A DNA stretch of 64,000 nt, from positions 31,782-95,781 of the forward strand of contig CAYWYJ010000001.1 in the NCBI GenBank assembly GCA_964462635.1. Reading direction: 5' to 3'. Origin of the DNA: JBFMAI01 sp964462635 (GTDB lineage Bacteria; Planctomycetota; Phycisphaerae; UBA1845; Fen-1342). Positions within the stretch are counted from its first letter, which is position 1; every line of letters starts with the position of its first letter. A program made the position numbers and the translations under genes. The notes under the pieces are model-generated. The model saw only the letters and a list, made by a program, of their open reading frames with translations. It was not told where the DNA came from and searched no databases. This document shows, piece by piece, positions 44,853 through 53,441 of this stretch.

Positions 44853-45677
44853 ATGACCCGCAGGATTCCGGTGCTGGTGTCGATCGCCGTGTTGGCGCTG
44901 ATCGCGGGCGGCTGCCCGCGTCCCACTCCCGTCGAGCTGACCGATGCGCAGAAAGCCGCCATCCAGCTCATGGCCGAACAGACCAAGGCCGCGGCGGCGG
45001 CGCTGCACCTGCTGCACCCGCTGCGGGACTCCCGGCTGGACCTGGATGACATCGCCCAGATCGGTGCCTTTGGCACCTGCCCGCTCGTCAGCTTCGTGTC
45101 CACGCAGGACCAGGCGGCCATGCAGTTCAACTACGGCCTGGCCGGCATCGGCTGCACCACCGGCGCCATGGCCAACCAGACGGTGACCGGCACGGTGGAC
45201 GTGACCGTCAACCGGGCCGCCCGCACCACCACGGTCAACATCAACCTCGTGACCATCGCGGGCGCCGCGGTAACCGGCCAGGTCGTCCTGACCATCGCCG
45301 ACCTCGTCGGCGGAGTGTCGCTCGACGGCACCGCCGATCTGACCACCGCCGGCGTCGGCAGCTTCGTCGGCGACATCACGGCGTGGCTGGAGCGGACCGG
45401 ACTCCTCCGCCTGCCCACGGCCGACGTGGACGTCACCGACGGGACCGCGACGCTCGCCGTCGCCTTCAGCTCGCTCGTGATCGACCCGGTCAACAACGGG
45501 AACTTCATTCCCGAGAGCGGCACCGCGCAATTCACCGTCACCGAGACCGGCGGCTCGCCGGCCGCCACCCTCCTCGTCACGTTCACCAGCCAGTCGCCGG
45601 TGACCGGAACGGTGCGCGTGCAGGTCAACGGCGGAACGGCAACCAACTATCAGGTTCCTGGGCTGACGGGTAACTGA
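44853..45677 (+). CDS. Lipoprotein of unknown function
   Basis: 274 residues; the ATG at 44853 is preceded by GCAGGAGG (44838-44845). The signal peptide ends in a lipobox (LALIAGGC), so the mature protein is probably lipidated at that Cys. A helical stretch (DAQKAAIQLMAEQTKAAAAA) is followed by a long beta-rich part with alternating T/V strands (VTGTVDVTVNRAARTTTVNI, GTVRVQVNGGTATNYQV). Two further Cys (FGTCPL, GIGCTT) may form a disulfide. No catalytic motif or named family was recognised. It faces the kinase-CHASE2 gene convergently. Confidence 0.8.
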   Translation: MTRRIPVLVSIAVLALIAGGCPRPTPVELTDAQKAAIQLMAEQTKAAAAALHLLHPLRDSRLDLDDIAQIGAFGTCPLVSFVSTQDQAAMQFNYGLAGIGCTTGAMANQTVTGTVDVTVNRAARTTTVNINLVTIAGAAVTGQVVLTIADLVGGVSLDGTADLTTAGVGSFVGDITAWLERTGLLRLPTADVDVTDGTATLAVAFSSLVIDPVNNGNFIPESGTAQFTVTETGGSPAATLLVTFTSQSPVTGTVRVQVNGGTATNYQVPGLTGN

Positions 45678-45708
45678 TTGCGACTGCGCGGGTCGGCGGC
45701 GCGGCCTC

Positions 45709-48102
45709 TCACCGGGTCGAAGCGGGCGTTTCGCCAAGCGGCGAGGCCAGGACCGTCGTCGAGGCGGTGCCGTCGTCGGCCGACCAGGCCACCTCCGGCG
45801 TCAAGTGCAGTTGGCGTTGGTGCCAGAGCCGCACGAGCAAGGTGGCGGCCGCCCCGCCGACGAGGGAACAAGCCAGCACCGTTACGGTCAGGGCCCAGGG
45901 CACCAGCGGCTCCCGGGTGACGAAGTACGCCGTTGTGAGCACCAGCAGGGCCGCCGCCGCCGTCGGCGGGCCGATCGAGCGCATCCGCGCGCGCGTCCCC
46001 AAAGGCACCAGGTTCACGGCGAGTCCGGCGGCGACGCAGCTCAGTAGGACCACGAGGACGATCTGCGGTCGCCCGAAGCGCTCCAACGCCGCCTCGTTCA
46101 GCAGATCGTCCAGCACCATCGCCTGAACCTGGCTCCCGAAGACGATCTCCCCGTTTCCCAGCGGGCACTGGTCGGACATGGGCAGCATGAGCCCGATCAG
46201 CACCGCCCGCCCCTCGAACCACCGCCGCAACTGGTCAGTGTCCGCGGCCAGCACGTCCTCCAGCGGCCTAGGTTCGCGCGCCCAGGGCGCCAAGGTGGGC
46301 AGGGCGAACCGGCTGAAGTGGAAGCGGTCCCCGGGCATGGCGTGCGGCTGCCACGGCGCGGCGACCTCCGTCTTGAAGATCGGCACGGGGTGGGGATCCT
46401 CGTGCCAGCGCAGCTCGCCGGCGGCCAACTCCCGCTTGCGGTGGCGCAAGCGCAGCGCCGTCGGCGTCACGTCGACGGCCACGTCACAATCGGGCCGCCG
46501 AAACGCCGCCAGGGCCGCGAGCGACAGCGCCGGCATCGCCGGGGCGTGACCGCGCTGCACGGCGAGGGGGATGTGAACGGCCCCTTCGGTCTGCGCCGGT
46601 GCCGCCGCGGACAGCAGGCCCCACGCGTGGACGGCGTCACGAATCGCCGGGCACAACGCGGGGTCGCCGTTCTGGTCCGCGTTTTGGGCCCCGACGATCA
46701 CGGGCGCCCCGACCGCCCGCAGGCCTTCGACAAAACGCTCGTCAAACTCGGGGTAGCAGTCCGGGAAGTAGAAGTCCCAGACCACGACGGCGGGCCGGGC
46801 CGGTCCCAGCTTCTCCATCAGCCGCCCATACAGCAGCCGCCACGACTTGCGGTTCTCCGCCGTCAGCCCCGGTCGATCGGCCTGTAGCTCTCCGGAGCGG
46901 ATCGCCGCCACCGTGCTTGGGAGGATGCCGATCAAGGCGGTCCGCTGCGTCGGCGTTGGCGTCCGCGCCGGGTGCCAATGGGCCCCATTGAGCCAGAAGA
47001 TCGCGCTCAGCAAGACCACCATCGCGGTGATGGCGGCCGCCTGGACCGACCACGGGTGGTTGCGCGCCGTCAAGCCCACGATGCGTGCCACGCGATACCC
47101 CGGCGGCGACGCGTGCCGTGCTTGGATGGGCCGCCCCGCCACGTAGCGGTCCAGGTCCGCGACCAGCGATTCGCAGTCGGCGTAACGCTGGGCCGCGTCG
47201 GGGTGGACACAACAGGCGATGATCGCCGCCAGGTCGGCCGCGCGGGCCACTTGGCGCTCCCGCAGCGCCGCCGTCAGGTGCTCCAAGTGCGTCGCGAAAC
47301 GGGCGGAGTGCCCCGTGACCAGGTGAAACAGCAACGCGCCCAGGGCGTAGATGTCCGCCCGCCAATCCACTTCCTGACCGCCCATCTGCTCCGGCGCCAT
47401 GTACCCGAATGTCCCCAGCGCGCCCTCCGTCGTCCGGTCCGCGTCCACGTCCGGGGTCTCGGCATCGCGCTCGACGACGAGCCGCTTGGCAATGCCGAAA
47501 TCGACGATCCGCGGCTGTCGCTGGGGGTCAATCAGGATGTTCTGCGGCTTGAGGTCGCGGTGAATCACGCCCTGGCGGTGCGCGTAGCCCATCGCCAACG
47601 CCACGGTCCGCAGCAGGTCGATGCGCTGTTCCAGGGACACCTCGTTGTGGCGGAGGTAACGGTGAAGCTGCTGACCCTGCACAAACTCCATCGCGTAATA
47701 GAGCGGGGGGGTCTTGAGGTGGGCGTCAAAGAGCGTGGCGATGTTCGGGTGTCGCAGCCGGGCCGCCAGCCGGACTTCGTTCTCGAAGTACGCCTCCCGT
47801 TGGGCGGTCTTGCCGAACAGAACTTTGATGGCCTCAAACCGCTCCTTGCTGTGATGGACCGCCTTGTACACGACCCCGAAACCCCCGCGGCCCAGCTCCG
47901 ACAGAATCGTGTAGTTGCGGATGCGCGGGTAGCGCCGCCCCGTCAGTTGCCGGTAGTGCGACCGGCAGCCCGCGCAGCGGGCCAGGTGGTGCTCCGTCTG
48001 CTCGCGCACCGCCCCCTCCAACTCGCCACGCGCCAGGGCCTCGACCTCAGCGCGATGTCCGCAGGGGTTGGGCGGGCGATTGGGCATCCGGGCACCCGTC
48101 AC
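45709..48102 (-). CDS. Membrane Ser/Thr protein kinase with CHASE2 sensor
   Basis: 797 residues (or 792 from the ATG at 48087). The N-terminus has an anti-sigma-like zinc-finger pattern (EHHLARCAGCRSHY). The kinase domain starts LSELGRGGFGVVYKAV, Lys in EAIKVLF, catalytic loop VIHRDLKPQNIL, DFGIAKR, GTFGYMAPEQ: all active-site residues are present. A transmembrane helix (AAAITAMVVLLSAIFWL) leads to a CHASE2 extracytoplasmic sensor (about 390-680), then hydrophobic helices (IVLVVLLSCVAAGLAVNLVP, LVPWALTVTVLACSLVGGAA) and a cytoplasmic tail. It would sense an envelope or external cue and phosphorylate unknown proteins. A family B repeat lies upstream. Confidence 0.93.
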   Translation of the reverse strand: MTGARMPNRPPNPCGHRAEVEALARGELEGAVREQTEHHLARCAGCRSHYRQLTGRRYPRIRNYTILSELGRGGFGVVYKAVHHSKERFEAIKVLFGKTAQREAYFENEVRLAARLRHPNIATLFDAHLKTPPLYYAMEFVQGQQLHRYLRHNEVSLEQRIDLLRTVALAMGYAHRQGVIHRDLKPQNILIDPQRQPRIVDFGIAKRLVVERDAETPDVDADRTTEGALGTFGYMAPEQMGGQEVDWRADIYALGALLFHLVTGHSARFATHLEHLTAALRERQVARAADLAAIIACCVHPDAAQRYADCESLVADLDRYVAGRPIQARHASPPGYRVARIVGLTARNHPWSVQAAAITAMVVLLSAIFWLNGAHWHPARTPTPTQRTALIGILPSTVAAIRSGELQADRPGLTAENRKSWRLLYGRLMEKLGPARPAVVVWDFYFPDCYPEFDERFVEGLRAVGAPVIVGAQNADQNGDPALCPAIRDAVHAWGLLSAAAPAQTEGAVHIPLAVQRGHAPAMPALSLAALAAFRRPDCDVAVDVTPTALRLRHRKRELAAGELRWHEDPHPVPIFKTEVAAPWQPHAMPGDRFHFSRFALPTLAPWAREPRPLEDVLAADTDQLRRWFEGRAVLIGLMLPMSDQCPLGNGEIVFGSQVQAMVLDDLLNEAALERFGRPQIVLVVLLSCVAAGLAVNLVPLGTRARMRSIGPPTAAAALLVLTTAYFVTREPLVPWALTVTVLACSLVGGAAATLLVRLWHQRQLHLTPEVAWSADDGTASTTVLASPLGETPASTR

Positions 48103-48443
48103 GCGGGACCGCGCGACTCACGCGGCGCACGACCCGCGCTGCGATCGCCCGGTGATTATAAACGGATGGCCCGCAATGGGTACCGACGGCGTGGGGCGGC
48201 GCCGGTGGCCGCAACGCGGACGGCGGTGGGGGAGTAAGAACGCCTATCAGAACCCCGCACGCGAGTGCGGGGCCACGCGGCCCACCCCTTGCGTGGTGGG
48301 TTCTGTCAGCGGCTCTAATGGCTCGCGGTCTGGAACGAACGAAGCCCCCCCCACAACGTGCCATACCCTCAACGCCCGGCTTGGAGCGTCTGCCCCGACG
48401 GCAACGTGATCTCGCACTCCAGGTAGTGGCGGCCGAAGTTGAG
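48103..48443. other. Intergenic region with family B repeat and a post-stop reading frame
   Basis: 341 bases. It holds the repeat at 48241-48312 and, at 48369-48443, a minus-strand in-frame continuation of the 3D-domain gene beyond its TGA. No other gene is seen. Confidence 0.5.
48241..48312. repeat. Family B double-hairpin repeat, copy 3
   Basis: CGCCTATCAGAA, CCCCGCAC-gcga-GTGCGGGG, then CCCACCCC-ttgc-GTGGTGGG and TTCTGTCAGCGG. It lies between the 3D-domain gene and the kinase gene, both on the minus strand. The ends TATCAGAACC and GGTTCTGTCA form inverted termini. Confidence 0.9.
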
Positions 48444-48914
48444 TCAATGCCTTTCGTTTGGCATGAAGATGTCCACCGTACTGCGGCGGAAGCGACGGTG
48501 CGTGCGGTCGGTGACCACGAAGCGCTGGCCGAGGGCGGGGATGTACACGATGGACCCGAAGGGGATGTCTGCCGGCGCGGCGCACTGCCCCATCCCGGAG
48601 GGCACCCCGGAGGCCGTCGAGCCACGGTCGCAGTACGCGGTGACGCGGCACACGCGATACAGGACCGCCGAGTCCGACTCGGGGCCGGCCCCGTCCGCCG
48701 TCCCAGGCGACGTGTCCAGCGGTTCAGCCGCAACGGGGAAGTTCTCGGGCCAACTGGGAACGTCCGGCAACGCCTCATCGGGGATCCCGAAGGCAACCGT
48801 GCCGGTCTCGGCCGGCGTGGCGGTGGCCGCGGGGCTAGCCGCCAGTGCGATCGCGAACACCCCAGCGAACACCAAACTGGCCAACCCAATGAGCGCGTTG
48901 AAAGATCGTCCCAT
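48444..48914 (-). CDS. Secreted 3D-domain protein, possibly interrupted by an in-frame stop
   Basis: 156 residues from the ATG at 48914 (GGAG eight bases upstream). A signal/anchor helix (FNALIGLASLVFAGVFAIAL) and a Pro/Ala-rich linker are followed by a 3D (Asp-Asp-Asp) double-psi-barrel domain: CRVTAYCDRGSTASGVPSGM, PFGSIVYIPALGQRFVVTDR, STVDIFMPNER. Such domains occur in lytic transglycosylase-like cell-wall proteins. The TGA at 48446-48444 falls right after DIFMPNERH, and the same frame continues LNFGRHYLECEITLPSG to a TGA at 48371-48369. That tail looks like the normal end of the domain, so this may be a nonsense mutation, a sequencing error or a real terminus. Confidence 0.75.
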   Translation of the reverse strand: MGRSFNALIGLASLVFAGVFAIALAASPAATATPAETGTVAFGIPDEALPDVPSWPENFPVAAEPLDTSPGTADGAGPESDSAVLYRVCRVTAYCDRGSTASGVPSGMGQCAAPADIPFGSIVYIPALGQRFVVTDRTHRRFRRSTVDIFMPNERH

Positions 48915-49327
48915 CCACTGATCTCCGTTCCCATCCGACGCGGGCAGGGTGTGCCTCGTTGGCACCGAAGCCCTGCCGGCGGCCGGTCGCCCAGCCGACC
49001 GCGCGGCGCGTAAGCCTAAAGTCTAGCTGCCGCGACGAGCTTGTTCCACCGTTGGTTTTACGCCCAGCCGAAGGCAGCGGACCTCAACGTCCGAAAACAC
49101 ACGTGGCCCGGATGTTTGACGGCGGCAGGCTTTCGCAATTCAATACACAGGACCGGTAGAAGTGCGGCGCGGTGCGTGGCTGGCGGCTGTCGTCGCCATG
49201 AGCTGCGTCCGAAAACGGTTTCGGCGGCAATGTGCCGGCGGCGTGGTCCGCATGACCGCGACGGCCGGACGTCGTGAGCACGGCGGCCCTGCGTGGCGGG
49301 GCGTTCTGGGAGCACGGGAGACTAGAC
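48915..49327. other. Intergenic region, nothing firm
   Basis: 413 bases between the divergent 3D-domain gene and tpiA. Short frames exist on both strands without ribosome-binding sites or similarity. The tpiA ribosome-binding site GGGAG is at its end. Confidence 0.5.
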
Positions 49328-50107
49328 ATGCGACGACCCTTCGTAGCTGGTAACTGGAAGATGAATCTCGACTTGCGGCGGGGCAAGGAACTTGTCGCCG
49401 GGGTCGTGTCCGGGCTTCCGAAGGCGGGGGGTGGTGAGAAGGTCGAAGTGGCCGTCTGCCCACCGCTGCTCTACTTGTTCCCATTGGCCGAGGCCCTGAA
49501 GGGCAGTCCGGTCCGGCTCGGGGCCCAGGACGTCTACTTCGAGACTTCCGGGGCGTTTACCGGCGAGGTTTCCGCCGCGATGGTCGCCGAGACCGGTGCG
49601 CGATACGTCATCCTGGGTCACAGCGAGCGGCGGCACACCATCGGCCACCTCGAAGACGACCGCATGATCAATCTCAAGGTCAAGGCGGTCCGCGCCGCGG
49701 GCCTGGTCCCGATCCTCTGCGTGGGCGAGACGTTGGCCGAGCGGAAGGCGGAGCAAACGCTGGACGTGTTGACGTTCCAACTGACGGCTGGACTGGTGGG
49801 TGTCGAGATTCGCAGCGCGGGAGACCTGGTTATCGCGTATGAGCCGGTATGGGCGATCGGCACGGGTCAGAATGCGACCCCGGTCCAGGCCCAGGAAGCC
49901 CACGCCCACCTGCGGGCCCAGCTTCGCAAGCTGGCGGGGAGCCTGGCGGACGGGGTCCGCATCCTCTACGGCGGCAGCGTCAAGCCGGACAACGCCAAAG
50001 AGATCATGGGGCAGTCCGACGTGGATGGGGGCCTCATCGGCGGGGCCAGCCTGAAGGCCGACTCGTTCCTGGGAATCGTGCGGGGCACGCTGGAAGCCAA
50101 GGGCTAG
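49328..50107 (+). CDS. tpiA: Triosephosphate isomerase
   Basis: 259 residues from the ATG at 49328 (MRRPFVAGNWKMN), preceded by GGGAG. It interconverts dihydroxyacetone phosphate and glyceraldehyde-3-phosphate in glycolysis. Catalytic residues are all visible: Lys in NWKMN, His in ILGHSERR, Glu in IAYEPVWAIGTG, and the phosphate loop ILYGGSVKPDNA. Followed by secG at 76 bases, a linkage (tpiA-secG) seen in many bacteria. Confidence 0.98.
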   Translation: MRRPFVAGNWKMNLDLRRGKELVAGVVSGLPKAGGGEKVEVAVCPPLLYLFPLAEALKGSPVRLGAQDVYFETSGAFTGEVSAAMVAETGARYVILGHSERRHTIGHLEDDRMINLKVKAVRAAGLVPILCVGETLAERKAEQTLDVLTFQLTAGLVGVEIRSAGDLVIAYEPVWAIGTGQNATPVQAQEAHAHLRAQLRKLAGSLADGVRILYGGSVKPDNAKEIMGQSDVDGGLIGGASLKADSFLGIVRGTLEAKG

Positions 50108-50183
50108 GCGGGCTATATTACAGGGTTCTGGCGCGGCCGGTGGCGACGGGTCGCGCCGCCCGGCCCCCTGCAATCGAGGCAAG

Positions 50184-50582
50184 ATGATGATCCTGGCGGC
50201 TTGGTACCACACGATCCTGGCGTTTTTCTTCGGCGTCCTGGCAGTCCTGCTGATGATCGTGATCCTGCTCCAGCGGGGTAAGGGTGTGGGGCTGGCGGGG
50301 GCCTTCGGCGGGACGGGCGGGGCGACGGCCTTCGGGGCCAAGACCGGGGACATCCTGACCTGGGTGACGATCGTCGGGGCGGTGATGCTGCTGACCCTGA
50401 CCGTCATACTGAACTTCGTGTTTCAGGAGACGGGGCCCGGCCTGTCGCCGCCGGCCACCCCTATCGCACCGCCGGCCGGTCCGGTCGAACCGGCGCCCCC
50501 CGGCGGCACGAGCCGCCTGGATGACGCGATCTGGCCGCCGAGCGATTTACCGGCGGCTTCGTCCGGCACGCCGCTCGCCTGA
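50184..50582 (+). CDS. secG: Protein translocase subunit SecG
   Basis: 132 residues. Two membrane helices (ILAFFFGVLAVLLMIVILLQ and WVTIVGAVMLLTLTVILNFV) joined by the characteristic loop RGKGVGLAGAFGG...TAFGAKTGD. It is an accessory subunit of the SecYEG channel in the inner membrane. The Pro-rich C-terminal extension of about 45 residues is longer than in E. coli. TATATT at 50114-50119 could be a -10 box, but co-transcription with tpiA is as likely. Confidence 0.93.
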   Translation: MMILAAWYHTILAFFFGVLAVLLMIVILLQRGKGVGLAGAFGGTGGATAFGAKTGDILTWVTIVGAVMLLTLTVILNFVFQETGPGLSPPATPIAPPAGPVEPAPPGGTSRLDDAIWPPSDLPAASSGTPLA

Positions 50583-50674
50583 GACTGTCGCCGGCGTGGA
50601 AGATGGGGCGGACGGCCGAGCGGCCGAGTCGGGCAACCGACCGCCTGGTCCACGGGGGCGCACGGAGCACGCCC

Positions 50675-51556
50675 ATGATCCGCTCGATGACGGGCTTCGG
50701 CGAGGCGCGGCTCGAGGAAGCCGGCCAGGCGTATCACTTCGAGCTGCGCAGCGTCAACCAGCGCTACCTGAAGGCCGCGATCTACCTGCCTGAGGATTTC
50801 GCGTTCCTCGAAACCGACGTGGAACGGCTGTTGCGCGAGCGGTTGACGCGCGGCAGCGTCACGGCCCGGCTGCACGTGCGGCAGGTAGGCCCGGAGGCCG
50901 CCCTGCCTCTGAACACCGCCGCCTTGTTGGCGTACGTCTCGCAGTTGCGGCAGGCGGCGGGGAACGACGCCCGTGTCACGATCGACCTGGCGACACTGCT
51001 GACGCTGCCCGGCGTGTGCCAGCCCCGCGAGCTGACCGATGCGGAGCGGGAGCACAACTGGGACATCCTCCAGCGCTTGGTGACGCAGGCGCTCGACGCC
51101 CTGGTGGCCATGCGGACGCTCGAAGGCCAGGCGCTGGCGGATGACCTCAAGACCCATGCGGCTATCATCCAGGACGCGCTGGAGGCGATTCGCGCCCGGG
51201 CGCCGGCGGTCGTCGTCGAGTACCGCGACCGGCTGTTGTCGCGGGTGAACGAGCTCATCGCGGACAGCAACGTCCGGCTGGCGGAAGCCGACCTGTTGAA
51301 GGAAGTGTCCGTCTACGCCGACCGGAGCGACATCAGCGAGGAACTCAGTCGGCTGGCCGGGCACCTCAACCAGTTCCTGGGCCTGATGACCGCCAGCGAG
51401 CCCGCCGGCCGCAAGCTGGAGTTCATCGCCCAGGAAATGCTGCGCGAGGCGAACACAATGGGCTCCAAGACGGGCGACGTCGAGATTGCCCGGCGCATCA
51501 TCGAGATCAAGAGTGCCATCGACCGCGTCAAGGAGCAGGTCGCCAACGCGGAATGA
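50675..51556 (+). CDS. yicC: YicC-family endoribonuclease
   Basis: 293 residues from the ATG at 50675 (MIRSMTGFGEARL), the usual length and N-terminus. Conserved: LRSVNQRYLKAAIYLPED, ITR-like LLRERLTRGSVTARL, and the C-terminal block GRKLEFIAQEMLREANTMGS, KTGDVEIARRIIEIKSAIDR and VKEQVANAE. YicC proteins are RNA-degrading enzymes in enterobacteria; cellular targets here are unknown. Gene order tpiA-secG-yicC-tatD-epimerase on one strand suggests a loose operon. Confidence 0.95.
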   Translation: MIRSMTGFGEARLEEAGQAYHFELRSVNQRYLKAAIYLPEDFAFLETDVERLLRERLTRGSVTARLHVRQVGPEAALPLNTAALLAYVSQLRQAAGNDARVTIDLATLLTLPGVCQPRELTDAEREHNWDILQRLVTQALDALVAMRTLEGQALADDLKTHAAIIQDALEAIRARAPAVVVEYRDRLLSRVNELIADSNVRLAEADLLKEVSVYADRSDISEELSRLAGHLNQFLGLMTASEPAGRKLEFIAQEMLREANTMGSKTGDVEIARRIIEIKSAIDRVKEQVANAE

Positions 51557-51580
51557 GAGCGGAAGGAAGAAGGAAACAGG

Positions 51581-51670
51581 AAGAATGAAAAAAGGGCCAG
51601 CCGAAACGCGTGCTCCACGAAACGCGACGACCTGCTTTTTTTCATTTTGCCTTTTTCCCTTTTCATTCTT
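51581..51670. repeat. AT-rich inverted repeat between yicC and tatD
   Basis: AAGAATGAAAAAAGGG (51581-51596) and CCCTTTTCATTCTT (51657-51670) are inverted copies differing by two As, separated by 60 bases that contain a direct repeat CGAAACGCG (51602-51610, 51619-51627). Strand-biased purine and then pyrimidine runs contrast strongly with the neighbouring genes. No coding role. Confidence 0.7.
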
Positions 51671-51699
51671 GCGCAGCGCTGCCGCAACGCCATTCACTC

Positions 51700-52503
51700 A
51701 TGCTGATTGACACCCACTGCCACCTGACGAGCCCGGGACTGGTCGAGCAGGCGGACGCCGTCCTGGAGCGGGCCCGGGCGGCGGGCGTGGAGCGCGCGAT
51801 TCTGGTAGCGGTCGATCCGGCGGACGGTCGGCGGGCCCTGGACTTCATGACCGGGCGGCCCGACTTGTTTCTGATCGCGGGCATTCATCCGCACGAGGCC
51901 AAGCACGGCACGCCGGCGCAATTGGCTGCCCTAACCGCGCTCCTCCGCGGCGAGGGGCTGGGAGCCGAGCTCCGGAGGCGGATCGTCGGCGTGGGGGAGA
52001 CCGGCCTCGACTTCCATTACGACTTCTCACCGCCGGCGCGTCAGGAGGAGGTCTTTCGCGCGCACCTCGCCCTGGCGATCGAGCTGGGCCTGCCGGTGGT
52101 CATTCACTCCCGGGAGTCGGAGCCGCGGGTGTGCGACATTCTGGCGGAGTACCCCTCCCTGGCCGGCCGCGTGGTGTTCCACTGCTTCTCGGGTGACGTG
52201 AACGTCACGCGGCGGGTGCTAGACCTCGGGGCCTGGTGCTCGTTCACCGGCGTCGTGACGTTCAAGAAGTCGGTGAGCATTCAGGCGGCGGCCCGCTACG
52301 TGCCGCGTGACCGGATGCTCATCGAGACCGACGCGCCCTATCTTTCGCCGGAACCCGTCCGTAAGATTCGCCCCAACGAGCCGGCCCTGCTGGTCCACAC
52401 GGCGCGGTTCCTGGCCGATTTGCGCGGGGAGCCGTACGCGGAGTTCGCGGCGGCGACGACGGCCAACGCGGTCCGGTTCTTTCGGCTCCCGGAGGTCCGA
52501 TAG
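51700..52503 (+). CDS. TatD-family metal-dependent hydrolase
   Basis: 267 residues from the ATG at 51700. Metal ligands: LIDTHCHL at the N-terminus, GVGETGLDFHYDFS (Glu), VVIHSRES (His), VVFHCFSGD (His) and IETDAPYLSP (Asp). TatD enzymes are 3'-5' DNA exonucleases or related phosphoesterases of the amidohydrolase superfamily. A frame continues upstream across the AT-rich inverted repeat but is not coding-like. The sugar-epimerase start follows two bases after the stop. Confidence 0.93.
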   Translation: MLIDTHCHLTSPGLVEQADAVLERARAAGVERAILVAVDPADGRRALDFMTGRPDLFLIAGIHPHEAKHGTPAQLAALTALLRGEGLGAELRRRIVGVGETGLDFHYDFSPPARQEEVFRAHLALAIELGLPVVIHSRESEPRVCDILAEYPSLAGRVVFHCFSGDVNVTRRVLDLGAWCSFTGVVTFKKSVSIQAAARYVPRDRMLIETDAPYLSPEPVRKIRPNEPALLVHTARFLADLRGEPYAEFAAATTANAVRFFRLPEVR

Positions 52504-52505
52504 TC

Positions 52506-53441
52506 ATGGGTATCTCGCTGGTGACGGGCGGGGCGGGGTTCATCGGCAGCCACATCGTGCGGGCGCTGCTGGAGCGCGGCCGTCCGGTGCGGGTGCTGGA
52601 CGATTGCAGCACGGGCAAGCGCGAGAACCTGGCCGAAGTTGCCCGTCGAATCGACTTCGTGCAAGGCGACATCTGTGACGCGACGACGGTCCAGCGTTGC
52701 ATGCGCGATGTCGAGACGGTCTTCCATCTGGCGGCCCGGGCCAGCGTGCCGCGGAGCGTGGCCGAACCACTGGCCGCGCACGAGATCAACGTCACCGGCA
52801 CCGTGAACCTGTTGATCGCGGCCCGCGACGCCGGCGTCCGCCGCTTCGTCTACTCCGCCAGCAGCAGCGCTTACGGCGACACGCCCGTCATGCCCAAGAC
52901 GGTGGACATGCGGCCGCTGCCGCTGAGCCCGTACGCGGTGAGCAAGCTGGCGGCGGAGTATTACTGCACGTGCTGGACGCACGTGTACGGCCTGCCGACG
53001 GTGTCGCTGCGGTACTTCAACGTGTTCGGCCCGCGGCAGGACCCCGACAGTCCCTACGCCGCCGTCATCCCCGCCTTTGTCAGCCGCATGTTGCGCGGGG
53101 AGCGGCCGATCGTGTACGGCGACGGCGAGCAGTCGCGGGACTTCTGCTTCATCGAGAACGTCGTCGCGGCGAACCTGCTGGCCGCCGAGGTGCCGACGGT
53201 GCGCGGCGAGGTCGTCAACATCGCCTGCGGGCAGCGGACGACGCTGAACGAGATCGTGCGCGCCGTCAACCGGCTGTTGGGGACCGACATCGCGCCGGAA
53301 TACCAGCCGCCGCGGGCCGGCGACGTGCGCCACAGCCTGGCGGACATCTCGACCGCGGAGCACGTGCTCGGCTATCGGCCGCGGGTCATGTTCGCGGAGG
53401 GGTTGGAACGGTCGCTCGCGTGGTACAAAGCGAATCTGTAG
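52506..53441 (+). CDS. NAD-dependent sugar-nucleotide epimerase (GalE/WbpP-like)
   Basis: 311 residues, extended SDR family. N-terminal GGAGFIGSHIVRALLERG (NAD binding), VFHLAARASVP, YSASSSAYGD (active-site Ser), YAVSKLAAEYY (Tyr-x-x-x-Lys), and the C-terminal YNIACG-like NIACGQRTTLNE and RAGDVRHSLADI. It likely epimerises UDP-glucose or UDP-GlcNAc at C4 for surface glycan synthesis; the exact substrate cannot be told. It is nearly fused to tatD (2-base gap). Its last 56 bases overlap, on the opposite strand, the 3' end of the racemase-like gene. Confidence 0.92.
   Translation: MGISLVTGGAGFIGSHIVRALLERGRPVRVLDDCSTGKRENLAEVARRIDFVQGDICDATTVQRCMRDVETVFHLAARASVPRSVAEPLAAHEINVTGTVNLLIAARDAGVRRFVYSASSSAYGDTPVMPKTVDMRPLPLSPYAVSKLAAEYYCTCWTHVYGLPTVSLRYFNVFGPRQDPDSPYAAVIPAFVSRMLRGERPIVYGDGEQSRDFCFIENVVAANLLAAEVPTVRGEVVNIACGQRTTLNEIVRAVNRLLGTDIAPEYQPPRAGDVRHSLADISTAEHVLGYRPRVMFAEGLERSLAWYKANL

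Noticed and set aside
48444..48446. TGA in the 3D-domain gene as a selenocysteine codon
   Set aside because: No conserved Cys/Sec position is known at this place in 3D domains, and no SECIS-like hairpin is evident just downstream.
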